Source: Leptothoe spongobia TAU-MAC 1115
GTDB lineage: Bacteria; Cyanobacteriota; Cyanobacteriia; Phormidesmidales; Phormidesmidaceae
DNA: 64,000 bases
Reading direction: 5' to 3'
NCBI RefSeq assembly: GCF_018739885.1
Contig: NZ_JADOES010000005.1
Span: forward strand, 62,001 to 126,000
The position numbers were made by a program, and so were the translations under genes. Position 1 is the stretch's first letter, and every line of letters begins with the position of its first letter. Below are positions 35,160 through 44,149 of this stretch, in pieces. The notes under the pieces were generated by a model, which saw nothing but the letters and a program-made list of their open reading frames with translations, was not told where the DNA came from and ran no database searches.

Positions 35160-36506
35160 TTAAGCTCCAGCATCTTTGCGATCGGATGATGATTGGGTAA
35201 GGGGAGCCCAATGAAACTCCTTCATAATTTGGGAAAAAATTCGATACTCATCCAGGGAGGCTGTCTCTGGATTTTCAGCAGCCCCTTGCTGGATATGGAC
35301 TAGATTGTATTGCACATCGCTACCGCAGATGGCCAGGGTAACACCATATATTTCTAAGAAATTGATAATCCACTGACACTCTTCCCGAGGAAATTGTTCG
35401 TAGTAACGAATAAGATCAGCAATGCGAGCGTCTAAATACGGGTGGGAGTTGGGAGATGCCAGAATCAGCTTAAGCAGTACAATCGCCAGCGTCAGCGGTC
35501 GGCCATTGGTTAATAACAGACTAAACAGTGACGACGGAGTTTCAGCATCTTCCGTCATCAGATAGTCAATCACGCGATTACTGGTTAGCAGTGCCAAAGA
35601 GGGATCCAGGGTTTTCTGATTAAACTTGAGGTACAACCCGTTTAGCTTTGCCCTAAGCCTGTTTTCAAGGGTTACGACAAACTCAGTTTTGACAGCAGAA
35701 AAAAGCAGATATTCAACCAGGCTATTTTTATAGCTGGCATAGCTTAAACCATGGGTTTGCTCATGGAAAATCCGAGCCAGGTTACGGTGACTAAACATCC
35801 CACGTTTGGCCACCAGAGCCCTAATCACCCGCAATGCACTATCTCCCAGCATAGTCGGGTTATCTCGACGCCCTCGCTGAGTAGACATCTTTTGAAAATG
35901 GGCCGTATACATGGCTAAGTCAAACTTAAACTGGTTCCTCAGCCGCTGTGATAAGGCCCTCGCAGCTTCTCGCTGCTCCAAAGGGTTACTAGTGTCTATA
36001 TATTGCGGTGCTAGCAAATAGGCCGTATACCGCCTCGACCAGTTGGGGTCCTCGCTACTGAACCGATTTTCTACAAATAGCTTGAGGTCTTGAAAGTCAT
36101 CGCTCTCTACAAAACTTTTCAACCATTGACGTAACCGCTTGATCGTGGGCGAAACCGAAATTTTATGGATAGCTGGATCGGCAAATAGCTGAATAAGGCC
36201 ACGGATAGCCCCATATTCGCGGGCAACCTCCCAGTTATTGATCAAGATATAGCAGGAACGCTTGAGGGTATTGTGAAACTCCTTTTTATCGTTGGCAAAG
36301 AGGATGGCATAGAGTGCTGGCACGGTGTTCGTGCTAACAGTTTCATGATGCTGCAGAAAAAGTGACTTGAACTCTGCCAGCACATCTGCTGCAGGCCAAG
36401 ATTTAACAATGTCTAGTAAAAAATCATAGATTGTTTGCTGGGCTTGCTGAACGTCTTGATGACGACGCCTGGGATTAAACGAATCAGAAACTCTATCAAC
36501 AACCAT
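35160..36506 (-). CDS. Conserved hypothetical protein, all-helical
   Basis: A 448-residue soluble protein with no recognised domain. It is predicted to be almost entirely alpha-helical from its pattern (for example AADVLAEFKSLFLQHHETV, YTAYLLAPQYIDTSNPLEQREAARALSQRL, LTLAIVLLKLILASPNSHPYL), suggestive of a HEAT- or ARM-like scaffold. It begins about 30 residues of basic sequence after the start (FNPRRRHQDVQQAQQTIYDF). The gene is convergent with larC (42 bases). I recall long conserved proteins of this kind in other cyanobacteria but no function. Confidence 0.75.
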   Translation of the reverse strand: MVVDRVSDSFNPRRRHQDVQQAQQTIYDFLLDIVKSWPAADVLAEFKSLFLQHHETVSTNTVPALYAILFANDKKEFHNTLKRSCYILINNWEVAREYGAIRGLIQLFADPAIHKISVSPTIKRLRQWLKSFVESDDFQDLKLFVENRFSSEDPNWSRRYTAYLLAPQYIDTSNPLEQREAARALSQRLRNQFKFDLAMYTAHFQKMSTQRGRRDNPTMLGDSALRVIRALVAKRGMFSHRNLARIFHEQTHGLSYASYKNSLVEYLLFSAVKTEFVVTLENRLRAKLNGLYLKFNQKTLDPSLALLTSNRVIDYLMTEDAETPSSLFSLLLTNGRPLTLAIVLLKLILASPNSHPYLDARIADLIRYYEQFPREECQWIINFLEIYGVTLAICGSDVQYNLVHIQQGAAENPETASLDEYRIFSQIMKEFHWAPLTQSSSDRKDAGA

Positions 36507-36850
36507 GCAGATTATTGGTATACAAGGCCGTATGTACTATTGCTAGAAACATCAGCGGCTAAATAGATAAATACTTAGTCGAAGCAAAGAAATATGTCCG
36601 GATATTCACTTTGTAACAAGAATACACCCACCTTGGAAAGTATATTTACTCTGAAGTCCTCTCCGTAGCACTACTGATCGACTAATCATACGTATGCTTG
36701 AAAAGGGCAAACTCCATAGCTGGCATACCTTGTAATACCTAAAAACGCTTAATGTCAGTAACGAAATTCGTGCCATTGCACTTTTGGTACAAACTTACAG
36801 ACAAATTGTATAGCGTTAGCTTTTTAGAATAGCTAAAGAAACGATAAAAA
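36507..36850. other. Intergenic region beside tRNA-Leu
   Basis: About 340 bases between the minus-strand hypothetical gene's start and the 3' end of the minus-strand tRNA gene. It probably holds that gene's promoter and the tRNA terminator. No other feature seen. Confidence 0.45.
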
Positions 36851-36901
36851 TGGGGGCGGAGGGACTTGAACCCTCACGACCGTTTAAGGTCAGCGGATTT
36901 T

Positions 36902-37206
36902 CACCCTCCCACAGCTTTCGCTGTTGCCACGCAAAGCGGGCTTTGAGGATTGGACCCTCCCTTTACCCTCGACTTGACGTTAGGGTAGCTCCCGTCGGGC
37001 CTCTGCACCTTCCCTCTAAAGGGATGAAAGATGAAGCATGAAGGATGAGTTTATTTTCCGCCTTCCGCCTTTCGCCTTTCGCCTTTTAAAGGGCTTGGCT
37101 CAGGATTGCCGTATCTCCACCCATAAAAATTGGTTATGGAGACTTAGGTTTCCCTGAGTTTGAGAGCTTCCACTTAGCAGATTTCTCCACTAAGGCTCAG
37201 TTTTCT
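36902..37206 (-). ncRNA. Group I intron (self-splicing) in tRNA-Leu(UAA)
   Basis: A 305-nt intron that follows the exon U and ends in G (omega-G), as group I introns do. Core elements can be read on the minus strand: AATCCTGAGCCAAGCCC (P/Q-type region), GGTGCAGAGGCCCGACGGGAGCTACCC (R-type region with P7) and GTCAAGTCGAGGGTAAAGGGAGGGTCC (S-type). No endonuclease is encoded. The peripheral P6b-like part contains two sets of heptanucleotide repeats that lengthen it. Confidence 0.93.
37023..37087. repeat. Heptanucleotide tandem repeats in the intron's variable stem
   Basis: Two adjacent sets are seen on the plus strand: GATGAAA, GATGAAG, CATGAAG, GATGAGT (37023-37050) and CCGCCTT, CCGCCTT, TCGCCTT, TCGCCTT (37058-37085). 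Degenerate 7-base repeats in this location are the known source of length differences among cyanobacterial trnL introns. Confidence 0.85.
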
Positions 37207-37396
37207 AAGTCCGCAGCGTCTACCATTCCGCCACGCCCCCTTAGTTGGTCACTGACTGAAATTTCAGTGTAGACATTTAGCCTACTAGAAAGTGTCAGCC
37301 AAGAAACACCTGTTTAATTCCAACACCAACTGGTACTCTGTGCAACCCCCTGAACGTTATGATGACTAACGATATGTGCGAAGTGTCTGCAGATTC

Positions 37397-37627
37397 ATGG
37401 ATAACCTCGATATCTCACTTTTGATTACGCTGGCGGTTTATGCCGGGTTGGCAGGGCTCTATTTGCTAGTAATTCCTGGAGTACTGCTTTTTTATCTAAA
37501 GCAGCGTTGGAATGTGGCTACATCCATAGAGCGCCTATTGATTTACTCGTTGGTGTTTGTATTTTTTCCAGGGATGCTATTGCTATCGCCCTTTCTCAAC
37601 TTTAGACCTCAACGGCGTGAGATTTAG
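37397..37627 (+). CDS. ndhL: NAD(P)H-quinone oxidoreductase subunit L
   Basis: A 76-residue membrane subunit of the photosynthetic NDH-1 complex, found only in cyanobacteria and chloroplasts and needed for inorganic carbon uptake and cyclic electron flow. Two membrane helices are clear ([21 protein letters not shown] and [20 protein letters not shown]), separated by a short basic loop ([14 protein letters not shown]). The ATG at 37397 gives the family's normal N-terminus ([12 protein letters not shown]); the frame continues seven codons upstream. It is followed after 2 bases by the DUF3007 gene and then trpA, a widely conserved order. Confidence 0.95.
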   Translation: MDNLDISLLITLAVYAGLAGLYLLVIPGVLLFYLKQRWNVATSIERLLIYSLVFVFFPGMLLLSPFLNFRPQRREI

Positions 37628-37629
37628 TT

Positions 37630-37947
37630 ATGCGGCGAATTGATGTGATCGGGATTGGGCTCGGTGTCTTTGTGGTTGGAGGAGGGTTGTACTTGATACT
37701 TTCCCTGGCTGGTTTAGATGGGATTTCGGCAGGAATCTGGAGTCAGGTGATTTTTGCAGGCGGTCTACTGGGCTGGGTACTGACCTATTTGACTCGGGTG
37801 TTTTCCCAACGCATGACCTACAACCAGCAGCTCAAAGACTATGAGGATGCAGTCCTTCAGAAACGTCTGGATGAGATGTCTGATGAAGAGTTAGCTCAGC
37901 TACAGTCGGAGCTAGAGGCAGAGAAACGGCCCCAATCATCGTCCTAA
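37630..37947 (+). CDS. DUF3007 family membrane protein
   Basis: A 105-residue protein with two membrane helices ([40 protein letters not shown]) and a charged C-terminal helix ([20 protein letters not shown]) that looks coiled-coil. Its plant counterpart is a plastid protein of uncertain function. The position between ndhL and trpA, with gaps of 2 and 38 bases, indicates co-transcription. Function unknown. Confidence 0.9.
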   Translation: MRRIDVIGIGLGVFVVGGGLYLILSLAGLDGISAGIWSQVIFAGGLLGWVLTYLTRVFSQRMTYNQQLKDYEDAVLQKRLDEMSDEELAQLQSELEAEKRPQSSS

Positions 37948-37985
37948 TTTTTTCAGATCAAATACACGGATCAAACACACAAACT

Positions 37986-38789
37986 ATGGGTAAATCGGTT
38001 TCAGCGCAATTTCAGGCGTTGTGCGATCGCAAAAGCTGTGCACTTATTCCATTCATTACAGCGGGCGATCCTGATTTGGAAACGACAGCAGCAGCGTTAC
38101 GAGCGTTGGATCGAGCTGGAGCAGATTTAATTGAGTTGGGTGTCCCCTACTCTGATCCATTAGCCGATGGTCCAGTCATCCAGGCAGCAGCGACACGGGC
38201 ATTGGAACGGGGGGTCACTCTGGATGCAGTATTGAATCTGGTGGCTGAAGTATCCCCAGAGCTATCTGCACCGATTGTGCTGTTTACCTATTACAATCCC
38301 ATCCTCAACCGGGGGATTCAGCAATTTCTCCAGGATATTCATCGGGCAGGAGCTCGCGGTCTAGTCGTACCGGATCTACCTCTAGAAGAAATGGAGGTGC
38401 TGCTACAGCCCGCTAAAGAGATTGGGATTGAAGTAACGCTACTGGTAGCACCCACTACTCCAAAAGAACGAATTATTGCGATCGCACAGCAATGCCAAGG
38501 CTTTATCTATTTGGTCAGCGTTACCGGGGTTACCGGCATGCGTAGCGAAATAGGCAGTCGTGTACAAGATTTATTGCAAGAGCTACACACCGTTACCGAT
38601 AAACCGATTGGTGTTGGATTTGGCGTATCATCACCAGAGCAGGCTGCTCAGCTAAAGGCCTGGGGTGCCGATGGGGTCATTGTTGGTAGTGCCTTTGTTA
38701 AACGGCTAGCCTCAGATAGCACAAGCCAGACTGCGGGGGTTGCTGATGTGGAAACCTTTTGCCAGCAGCTCAAGACAGCCCTAGACTGA
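37986..38789 (+). CDS. trpA: Tryptophan synthase alpha subunit
   Basis: This 267-residue TIM barrel cleaves indole-3-glycerol phosphate to indole and glyceraldehyde-3-phosphate, passing indole to TrpB. Catalytic residues are seen: E50 in [17 protein letters not shown] and D61. Phosphate-binding loops are [10 protein letters not shown] and [13 protein letters not shown] with [10 protein letters not shown]. Length is normal. As in many cyanobacteria trpA is separate from the other trp genes and sits after ndhL and DUF3007. Confidence 0.97.
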   Translation: MGKSVSAQFQALCDRKSCALIPFITAGDPDLETTAAALRALDRAGADLIELGVPYSDPLADGPVIQAAATRALERGVTLDAVLNLVAEVSPELSAPIVLFTYYNPILNRGIQQFLQDIHRAGARGLVVPDLPLEEMEVLLQPAKEIGIEVTLLVAPTTPKERIIAIAQQCQGFIYLVSVTGVTGMRSEIGSRVQDLLQELHTVTDKPIGVGFGVSSPEQAAQLKAWGADGVIVGSAFVKRLASDSTSQTAGVADVETFCQQLKTALD

Positions 38790-39668
38790 CAAAAACAGCA
38801 ACATTCTTCAAAAATACTGTTTTCACACGGGTCTGTTAATGGAGCAAATCTGTTGCTTCATTAGGCAACAGCGGCTTCAAAGCATTTTGTTGAGATCGAC
38901 AAATTCTGTCGATCTCAACCACTCCCTCTGTCTCCCTACGGCTCATTTCGTTAGAGCACACAATGAGATGAGCAATTTCAGTAATCAACCTGGGCAGCAG
39001 GTCAAAATTATATCAGTGCCACAACAAGTTCATACATCAGAACACTCCTTTGTACATTAATATCCGGATTCTTCTTGATGAGGCCACATCAGACGATGTC
39101 GTAACAGCGCTTACGTGTTACGAACTGATGATAAATATTGCAGCATATGAACTTCAATGATTCTTCATGTTCATTTAAGCGATCTTCAACCAACACCTAG
39201 ATCTCTCTTAAGTCAGGACATGGGAGTGGCGATCCCCATGAATTTAGTAGGCGAAATTGCTAAATTTTACAGATCTTTTCCTATTTACAATCAAAGTTTC
39301 CTGATTCAGTGTGTCTCCGTATCAACCCTTAAAAATTACCTGATGTTGTTAGGTATTGCACTCTTCTAAACTGGAGTGTCATAATCCTTGACCAGAGATA
39401 GGAATAACCGTATAAATACGGCAAACTTCCTTGATTTATTGAGTTGTCAAACACTTTTGGTCAGTGGTTATCCTTAGACCGGCAGCAAAATCTCTAGGCC
39501 TGCAAGTCTAAGGTGGCTGGAGTATTTACTTAAGTGTTTTTCAATTCATTTACAGAATGCATGTGATCAAGAGTCATATGTGGTTGCAAATGGTTACTTT
39601 GAGTTGCTTGTAAATAAAGGGCGATGTTGATCAGCCGTTTGCTTTGTTGTTGGTGCCTGTGAGGGGTT
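38790..39668. other. Long intergenic region before the DUF11 operon
   Basis: About 880 bases with no convincing gene. Two plus-strand frames of 70-73 codons (38839-39060, 39157-39369) lack recognisable content. The first overlaps two hairpins. The region should contain the end of the trpA transcript and the promoter of the four-gene surface operon. Confidence 0.5.
38850..38919. terminator. Two tandem hairpins downstream of trpA
   Basis: Stem 1 is CTGTTGC (38850-38856) with GCAACAG (38865-38871). Stem 2 is a perfect 13-base pair GTTGAGATCGACA (38889-38901) with TGTCGATCTCAAC (38907-38919) and a 5-base loop. There is no T-run, so the role (weak terminator, transcript-end stabiliser or small RNA) is open. 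Confidence 0.5.
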
Positions 39669-40643
39669 ATGAGAGTTCTGAAAAACCGTCCTAGAGGTGC
39701 TGTCCGGCACTTACTTAAAGCTGTAAGTTTTTTCTTGGTGGGTGTTCTGCTGAGCACGTTGCTGGTTTACACCCATGCCCCTGTGATGCCGGTAAGTGCT
39801 CAGGTCCAGATTGAAAATACCGCATCTGGAACCTTTGACGATCCGAGTAATCCCAACCGTAATCGGTTGTTAGTCGTTCCAGCCAACACAACAAGAGTTG
39901 GAACTAGCACGGGTAATCAACTGCTGAGACTGACAAAGACAGCCGACAAATCCGCTGCTGAACCCGGTGACGTGGTGATTTATCGATTACTAGTTGAAAA
40001 CCTGAGCACCGTGGCAGCTACTCCCTTGACCGTTATGGATAATCTGCCACGGGGTTTGGAATATATCGAAGACTCGGTCAATACAGCGCCAACTCCGCCT
40101 AACTTAACGTCCTTTACCCCTTCGGGGCGGCAGCTTGATTTTCAATTTGATTCTTTAGCCGCTGGCACAGCGCTACAAATTCTCTACGCAGTCACACTGA
40201 CGCCTGATTCAGTTCGCGGCTCTGGTGTGAACGTAGCGTCAGCATCAGCCCCCGGATTCCCAACGGCCCAGGCTGAGTTTCGCTTAACCATCCGTCCTGG
40301 CATCCTGTCTGATTGTGGCACCATCATTGGCCGAGTCTTTGTGGACAAAAACTTTGATGGTGAGCAGCAGACCGGTGAGCCTGGTGTACCCAATGCAGTC
40401 ATTTACTTGGATGACGGTAACCGTATCATTGCTGACCCAGACGGCTTATTCTCCATGGCTAACGTGGTATCGGGCAATCGCGTCGGTGTCCTTGACCTGA
40501 GCAGTTTGCCAGGTTACACCTTGGCTCCTAACCTCTACCGCCTAGAAAACAACAGTCAGTCTAGATTGGTGCGATTAGAAGCAGGTGGTCTGGCACGTAT
40601 GAACTTTGCAGTAACACCAACCTATGGGGAGGGGCAGAACTAA
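39669..40643 (+). CDS. Exported DUF11 + SdrD B-like domain protein
   Basis: A 324-residue surface protein, first gene of a four-gene operon. Residues 1-45 form a long signal peptide ending VMPVSAQVQ. Residues about 85-205 are a DUF11 beta-sandwich (LRLTKTADKSAAEPGDVVIYRLLVEN, LPRGLEYIEDSV). Residues about 215-320 are an SdrD B-like/carboxypeptidase-regulatory-like sandwich (GTIIGRVFVDKNFDGEQQTG, EPGVPNAVIYLDDG) with the calcium-loop look of B repeats. Both domain types are structural units of surface proteins. The stop TAA overlaps the next ATG by one base (TAATG), indicating translational coupling. Confidence 0.88.
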   Translation: MRVLKNRPRGAVRHLLKAVSFFLVGVLLSTLLVYTHAPVMPVSAQVQIENTASGTFDDPSNPNRNRLLVVPANTTRVGTSTGNQLLRLTKTADKSAAEPGDVVIYRLLVENLSTVAATPLTVMDNLPRGLEYIEDSVNTAPTPPNLTSFTPSGRQLDFQFDSLAAGTALQILYAVTLTPDSVRGSGVNVASASAPGFPTAQAEFRLTIRPGILSDCGTIIGRVFVDKNFDGEQQTGEPGVPNAVIYLDDGNRIIADPDGLFSMANVVSGNRVGVLDLSSLPGYTLAPNLYRLENNSQSRLVRLEAGGLARMNFAVTPTYGEGQN

Positions 40644-43600
40644 TGATGATGCGTCTGTTATCAAATTCAATCTGTTTGGGACTGCTCACTACATTGACAG
40701 GTGCAATAGCACTGGTCCAGCCAGCCAAAGCAGCTCAAGAACAAACAGCTAGTTTTCAAACCTTTGAAACCACCCAATCATTGCTATCAGCAAGCACTGG
40801 GCTACCAGGAAACACTGATGCAATTGACGTTCTAGAGGCTGACACTCCAGCCCTATTGACCCAGGCTAGTGATGACCTGCCTAGCGATCTGCTTGATGCC
40901 AATACACTGCCAGTGGAAGAAGATCCTGGTGAGGCTGACGGATTTATTGATGAAACAATTATTCGTCAAGTCCCGAGTAGTCTGCCCCCACTGATCCAAG
41001 ATGAACTAGGGGATGAGCTCACCCTAGAGATTTTTCCGGTAGGTGATTCCTTCTTGCCTGCCGATGGTCGGTCCACCCTCAAGTTAAGAGGCTCTATTTT
41101 GGATGCCTCTGATCGGTCTGTGAATAAGGACGTTGTCGTCACGCTGACCACATCAGCAGGTACGTTTATCGGTGCCGATTACGACATTGACCGTAGTGGT
41201 TTTCAAATACTGGCTCGTCAAGGAGAATTTGAGGTTGAACTGCGTTCATCTCTCGATGCTCAAACGGTAACCGTGCGAGCCAGTGTGCCTGCCCGAGAAG
41301 CGTTAGGTTTGGTCGGTGATGAAGCAACCGCTCAGCGACCGGTTGCTGAGCTGGATGGCTACACTCAGCTAAATTTCACCACCCCCTATCGCCCGTCGTT
41401 GGTCGCTGGTGTCGTTGACTTTCGCTTTGGTCCTGGTGCTACTGATTTTTGGGGTCGCTATGCGGACTTCCTCGATCCAGGAGACATCGGCGACTATGAA
41501 GCAGATCTGGATGCGGGTATTTTTGCAACCGGGACCATTGGTGACTGGTTGTTAACGGCAGCGTTTAATAGCGAGCGCGCCCTAAATGAACGCTGTAATG
41601 ATAACCGTCTATATCGAGATGTTCAAAACTGTGAACAGACTTATCCCACCTATGGCGATAACTCAACCACTGACTTTTTGACGCCCTCTATCGATAGCTT
41701 CTACGTTCGTTTTCAACAAGATTCTCAAATCGTCGGCTACGAACCCAACTTCTTTATGTGGGGGGACTACAACACGGAGGAATTTTCTCGGTTCTCCCAG
41801 GAATTTTCGGCGTTAAATCGTCAGCTCCATGGCTTTAAGGGTAACTACACGTTTGCCAATGGCCTACAGCTGACTGCTCTCTATGCCAATGATTTGCGAG
41901 CGTTGCAGCGGGACACCATCGTCCCCGATGGCACCAGCGGTTACTACTTCTTGTCCCGCCGTCTGATATTGGCTGGGAGTGAGGATCTCTTCTTTGAAAT
42001 CGAAGAACTCAACCGACCAGGGACAGTCATTGAAAGAGTGCGATTGTCGCGGGGTGTGGACTACAGCATTGACTACGATCGTGGTTCCGTTCTGTTCAAC
42101 AGTCCTGTGTCTGCTGTTGATGCCAATCCATTTGGGCCAGCGTTAATCCGTCGCATCGTGGCCACATACCAAGTGGACGGTGACGAAGCTGAAGGTAATT
42201 TGTTTGGAGGACGGCTACAGTACAACTTTGATACCAGCCTTGAATCACCCAGCTGGGTAGGGGCGTCAGCGATCTTTGAAGACCAAGGAGCCCAAGACTT
42301 TAGTCTCCTCGGTCTAGATGCTCTGATTCCGTTGGGGAATAATGCACAGCTGGTAGCTGAGGTGGCTCGGTCTGAGCTAGACAATCCCCTGGTGGATGAA
42401 GAGGGCGTTGCCGTCAGGCTTGAAGCTACTGGCCAAATCACTCCTGACTTGGGAGGTACGGCCTATTTTAGAAATGCTGAAAGCGGTTTCCGCAACAGCG
42501 CCACCACTAGTTTTAGACCAGGACAGACTCGCTGGGGTGGTCAGCTGGGCTATAACGTCAGTCGCAACACTCAGCTGCAATTTCAGTTTGATCGTGAAGA
42601 AAACGACGGCAACGAAGATCTCATTCCCACCACCCTGGATGAACTGATTAATCCTGGATTGACACGACCCACCGGAGCCGTTGTCAATAACTCGCTGACC
42701 ACGGTTCGAGCTGGGATACAGCAACAGTTTGGAGCGCTCACAGGTAACCTGGACTGGGTTTATCGCGATCGCAACGACCGAGTCACCGGCAACGATGTTG
42801 AATCTAACTTGATATCAGCAGGTTTAACCTGGCCTCTTGCGGAAAAAGTCTCTCTCCGGGCTCAAACTGACATTGCCATCGGCGATGAAGATGAAGCTTA
42901 TCCCGGTCAGACCGTTGTTGGCGTGGACTGGGCTGTCCTGCCAGAGGTAACGCTGAGATTTGCCCAGCGGTTCTTCCACGACGATGACATTACCCCCGAT
43001 GCTCTCACCACCGTTGATGCTCTGGTCAATTATGACCTTACCGATAACACTCATCTCACTGGCCGCTATTCCGTTCTGGGAGCCAACAGCGGCATGAGTG
43101 GTCAAGGAGCCTTGGGATTAAACCATCGGATTAATCTCAGTCCTGGTTTACATGTAGATTTAGGCTACCAGCGAATTTTTGGTGATAGCCTGTCGTCCAT
43201 TACAGGCGGAAACCAGTTTGCCCAACCCTATGCTGTGGGGCAATCGGCAGCATCCCTGGGTTTGATAAGTGGCAGCACCTACACGGTGGGTCTGGAATAC
43301 ACTGATAATTCTGATTTCCAGGCCAGTGCCCGATTTGAGCATCGCGACTCGGATGGTGAAGACAATACAGTGATCACTGCATCCGCTGCCGGTAAGCTAT
43401 CCCCAGCCCTCACCACCTTACTGCGGTTAGAACATGCCAACTTTGGTAACTTTACCAACGACACGGTTAGCAATCGACTGAACAGTTCTACCAGTGCTCG
43501 TTTAGGCCTGGCCTATCGTAATCCTTACAGCGATAAGTTCAATGGATTGTTGAGCTATGAATACGCCATCAACCCATCGAGTACCCCCAACTCTCTATTA

Positions 43601-44149
43601 GTAGGTGCAGGCTCAGACTCGATTCAGGAACACACCCTGGCCATGGAGGGGATTTATGCCCCCAGCTGGCGTTGGGAGTTTTACGGCAAGTATGCCCTGC
43701 GGGCAACCAATGCAGACCTGGATTCTTTGGGAGTGTCATCGACCAATGCCATTCACCTGGGGCAGTTTAGGGCCACCCACCGGTTTGCCTACCGCTGGGA
43801 TGTTACCGGTGAAGTGCGCTACATTACCCAACCTGAAACCAACTACGACGAAGTTGGTTTTGCCCTCGAAGCAGGTTACTACATGACTCCCGAGTTGCGG
43901 CTCGGTTTGGGTTATAGCTTTGGTAGTGTGAACGATCGTTCCCTGGGCGGCAGCGGTTACCGGTCTGACGATGGTCCTTACATTGGTATCACCTTTAAGG
44001 TGAACGAACTTTGGGACCAGTTTGGTTTACAGCAGGTGGCTCCATCACAGCAAGAAGAATCTTTGGTGGAAACGGATAGTTCGCCACCGCCAGAATCAGT
44101 CAGTAGCAATCCGGTTTCTTCACAGACAACAAATGGGGGTGAGGAGTAA
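40643..44149 (+). CDS. Large outer-membrane beta-barrel protein with Ig-like domain
   Basis: A 1168-residue exported protein. Signal peptide residues 1-31 (ending VQPAKAAQE), then an acidic linker to about 125. Next comes an Ig-like/invasin-type domain (about 130-225: LPADGRSTLKLRGSILDASD, VVVTLTTSAGTFIGADYDID). From about 250 to the end are alternating beta-strands with aromatic girdles: MWGDYNTEEFSRFSQEFSAL, GFKGNYTFANGLQLTALYAN, RLSRGVDYSIDYDRGSVLFN, and many strands such as LRLGLGYSFGSVNDRSLGGS near the C-terminus. The final 40 residues are Gln/Ser/Pro-rich, so the barrel does not end the chain. I infer an outer-membrane channel or anchor for the neighbouring surface proteins. No named family is assigned. 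Confidence 0.82.
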   Translation: MMMRLLSNSICLGLLTTLTGAIALVQPAKAAQEQTASFQTFETTQSLLSASTGLPGNTDAIDVLEADTPALLTQASDDLPSDLLDANTLPVEEDPGEADGFIDETIIRQVPSSLPPLIQDELGDELTLEIFPVGDSFLPADGRSTLKLRGSILDASDRSVNKDVVVTLTTSAGTFIGADYDIDRSGFQILARQGEFEVELRSSLDAQTVTVRASVPAREALGLVGDEATAQRPVAELDGYTQLNFTTPYRPSLVAGVVDFRFGPGATDFWGRYADFLDPGDIGDYEADLDAGIFATGTIGDWLLTAAFNSERALNERCNDNRLYRDVQNCEQTYPTYGDNSTTDFLTPSIDSFYVRFQQDSQIVGYEPNFFMWGDYNTEEFSRFSQEFSALNRQLHGFKGNYTFANGLQLTALYANDLRALQRDTIVPDGTSGYYFLSRRLILAGSEDLFFEIEELNRPGTVIERVRLSRGVDYSIDYDRGSVLFNSPVSAVDANPFGPALIRRIVATYQVDGDEAEGNLFGGRLQYNFDTSLESPSWVGASAIFEDQGAQDFSLLGLDALIPLGNNAQLVAEVARSELDNPLVDEEGVAVRLEATGQITPDLGGTAYFRNAESGFRNSATTSFRPGQTRWGGQLGYNVSRNTQLQFQFDREENDGNEDLIPTTLDELINPGLTRPTGAVVNNSLTTVRAGIQQQFGALTGNLDWVYRDRNDRVTGNDVESNLISAGLTWPLAEKVSLRAQTDIAIGDEDEAYPGQTVVGVDWAVLPEVTLRFAQRFFHDDDITPDALTTVDALVNYDLTDNTHLTGRYSVLGANSGMSGQGALGLNHRINLSPGLHVDLGYQRIFGDSLSSITGGNQFAQPYAVGQSAASLGLISGSTYTVGLEYTDNSDFQASARFEHRDSDGEDNTVITASAAGKLSPALTTLLRLEHANFGNFTNDTVSNRLNSSTSARLGLAYRNPYSDKFNGLLSYEYAINPSSTPNSLLVGAGSDSIQEHTLAMEGIYAPSWRWEFYGKYALRATNADLDSLGVSSTNAIHLGQFRATHRFAYRWDVTGEVRYITQPETNYDEVGFALEAGYYMTPELRLGLGYSFGSVNDRSLGGSGYRSDDGPYIGITFKVNELWDQFGLQQVAPSQQEESLVETDSSPPPESVSSNPVSSQTTNGGEE

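Larger units (their letters stand above)
36851..37240 (-). tRNA. trnL: tRNA-Leu(UAA), interrupted by a group I intron
   Basis: On the minus strand the 5' exon (37207-37240, 34 nt, GGGGGCGTGGCGGAATGG to GGACTT) and the 3' exon (36851-36901, 51 nt, AAAATCCGC to CGCCCCCA) join to an 85-nt leucine tRNA with a long variable arm. The 7-bp acceptor stem starts GGGGGCG, the T-loop is GGTTCAAGTCC and the anticodon is UAA. The split is between U34 and A35, the classic position of the cyanobacterial/chloroplast trnL intron. The 3' CCA is not encoded. The D-loop is one base shorter than the usual GGAATTGGTAG form. Confidence 0.96.

Noticed and set aside
36850..37041. 63-codon plus-strand frame (MGAEGLEPSRP...)
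   Set aside because: It is the reverse strand of the tRNA-Leu gene and its intron. GAEGLEPSRP-type peptides are a well-known artefact of translating antisense tRNA.
38839..39369. Two plus-strand frames of 73 and 70 codons
   Set aside because: One overlaps strong hairpins and the other lacks a start context. Neither shows a domain or signal.
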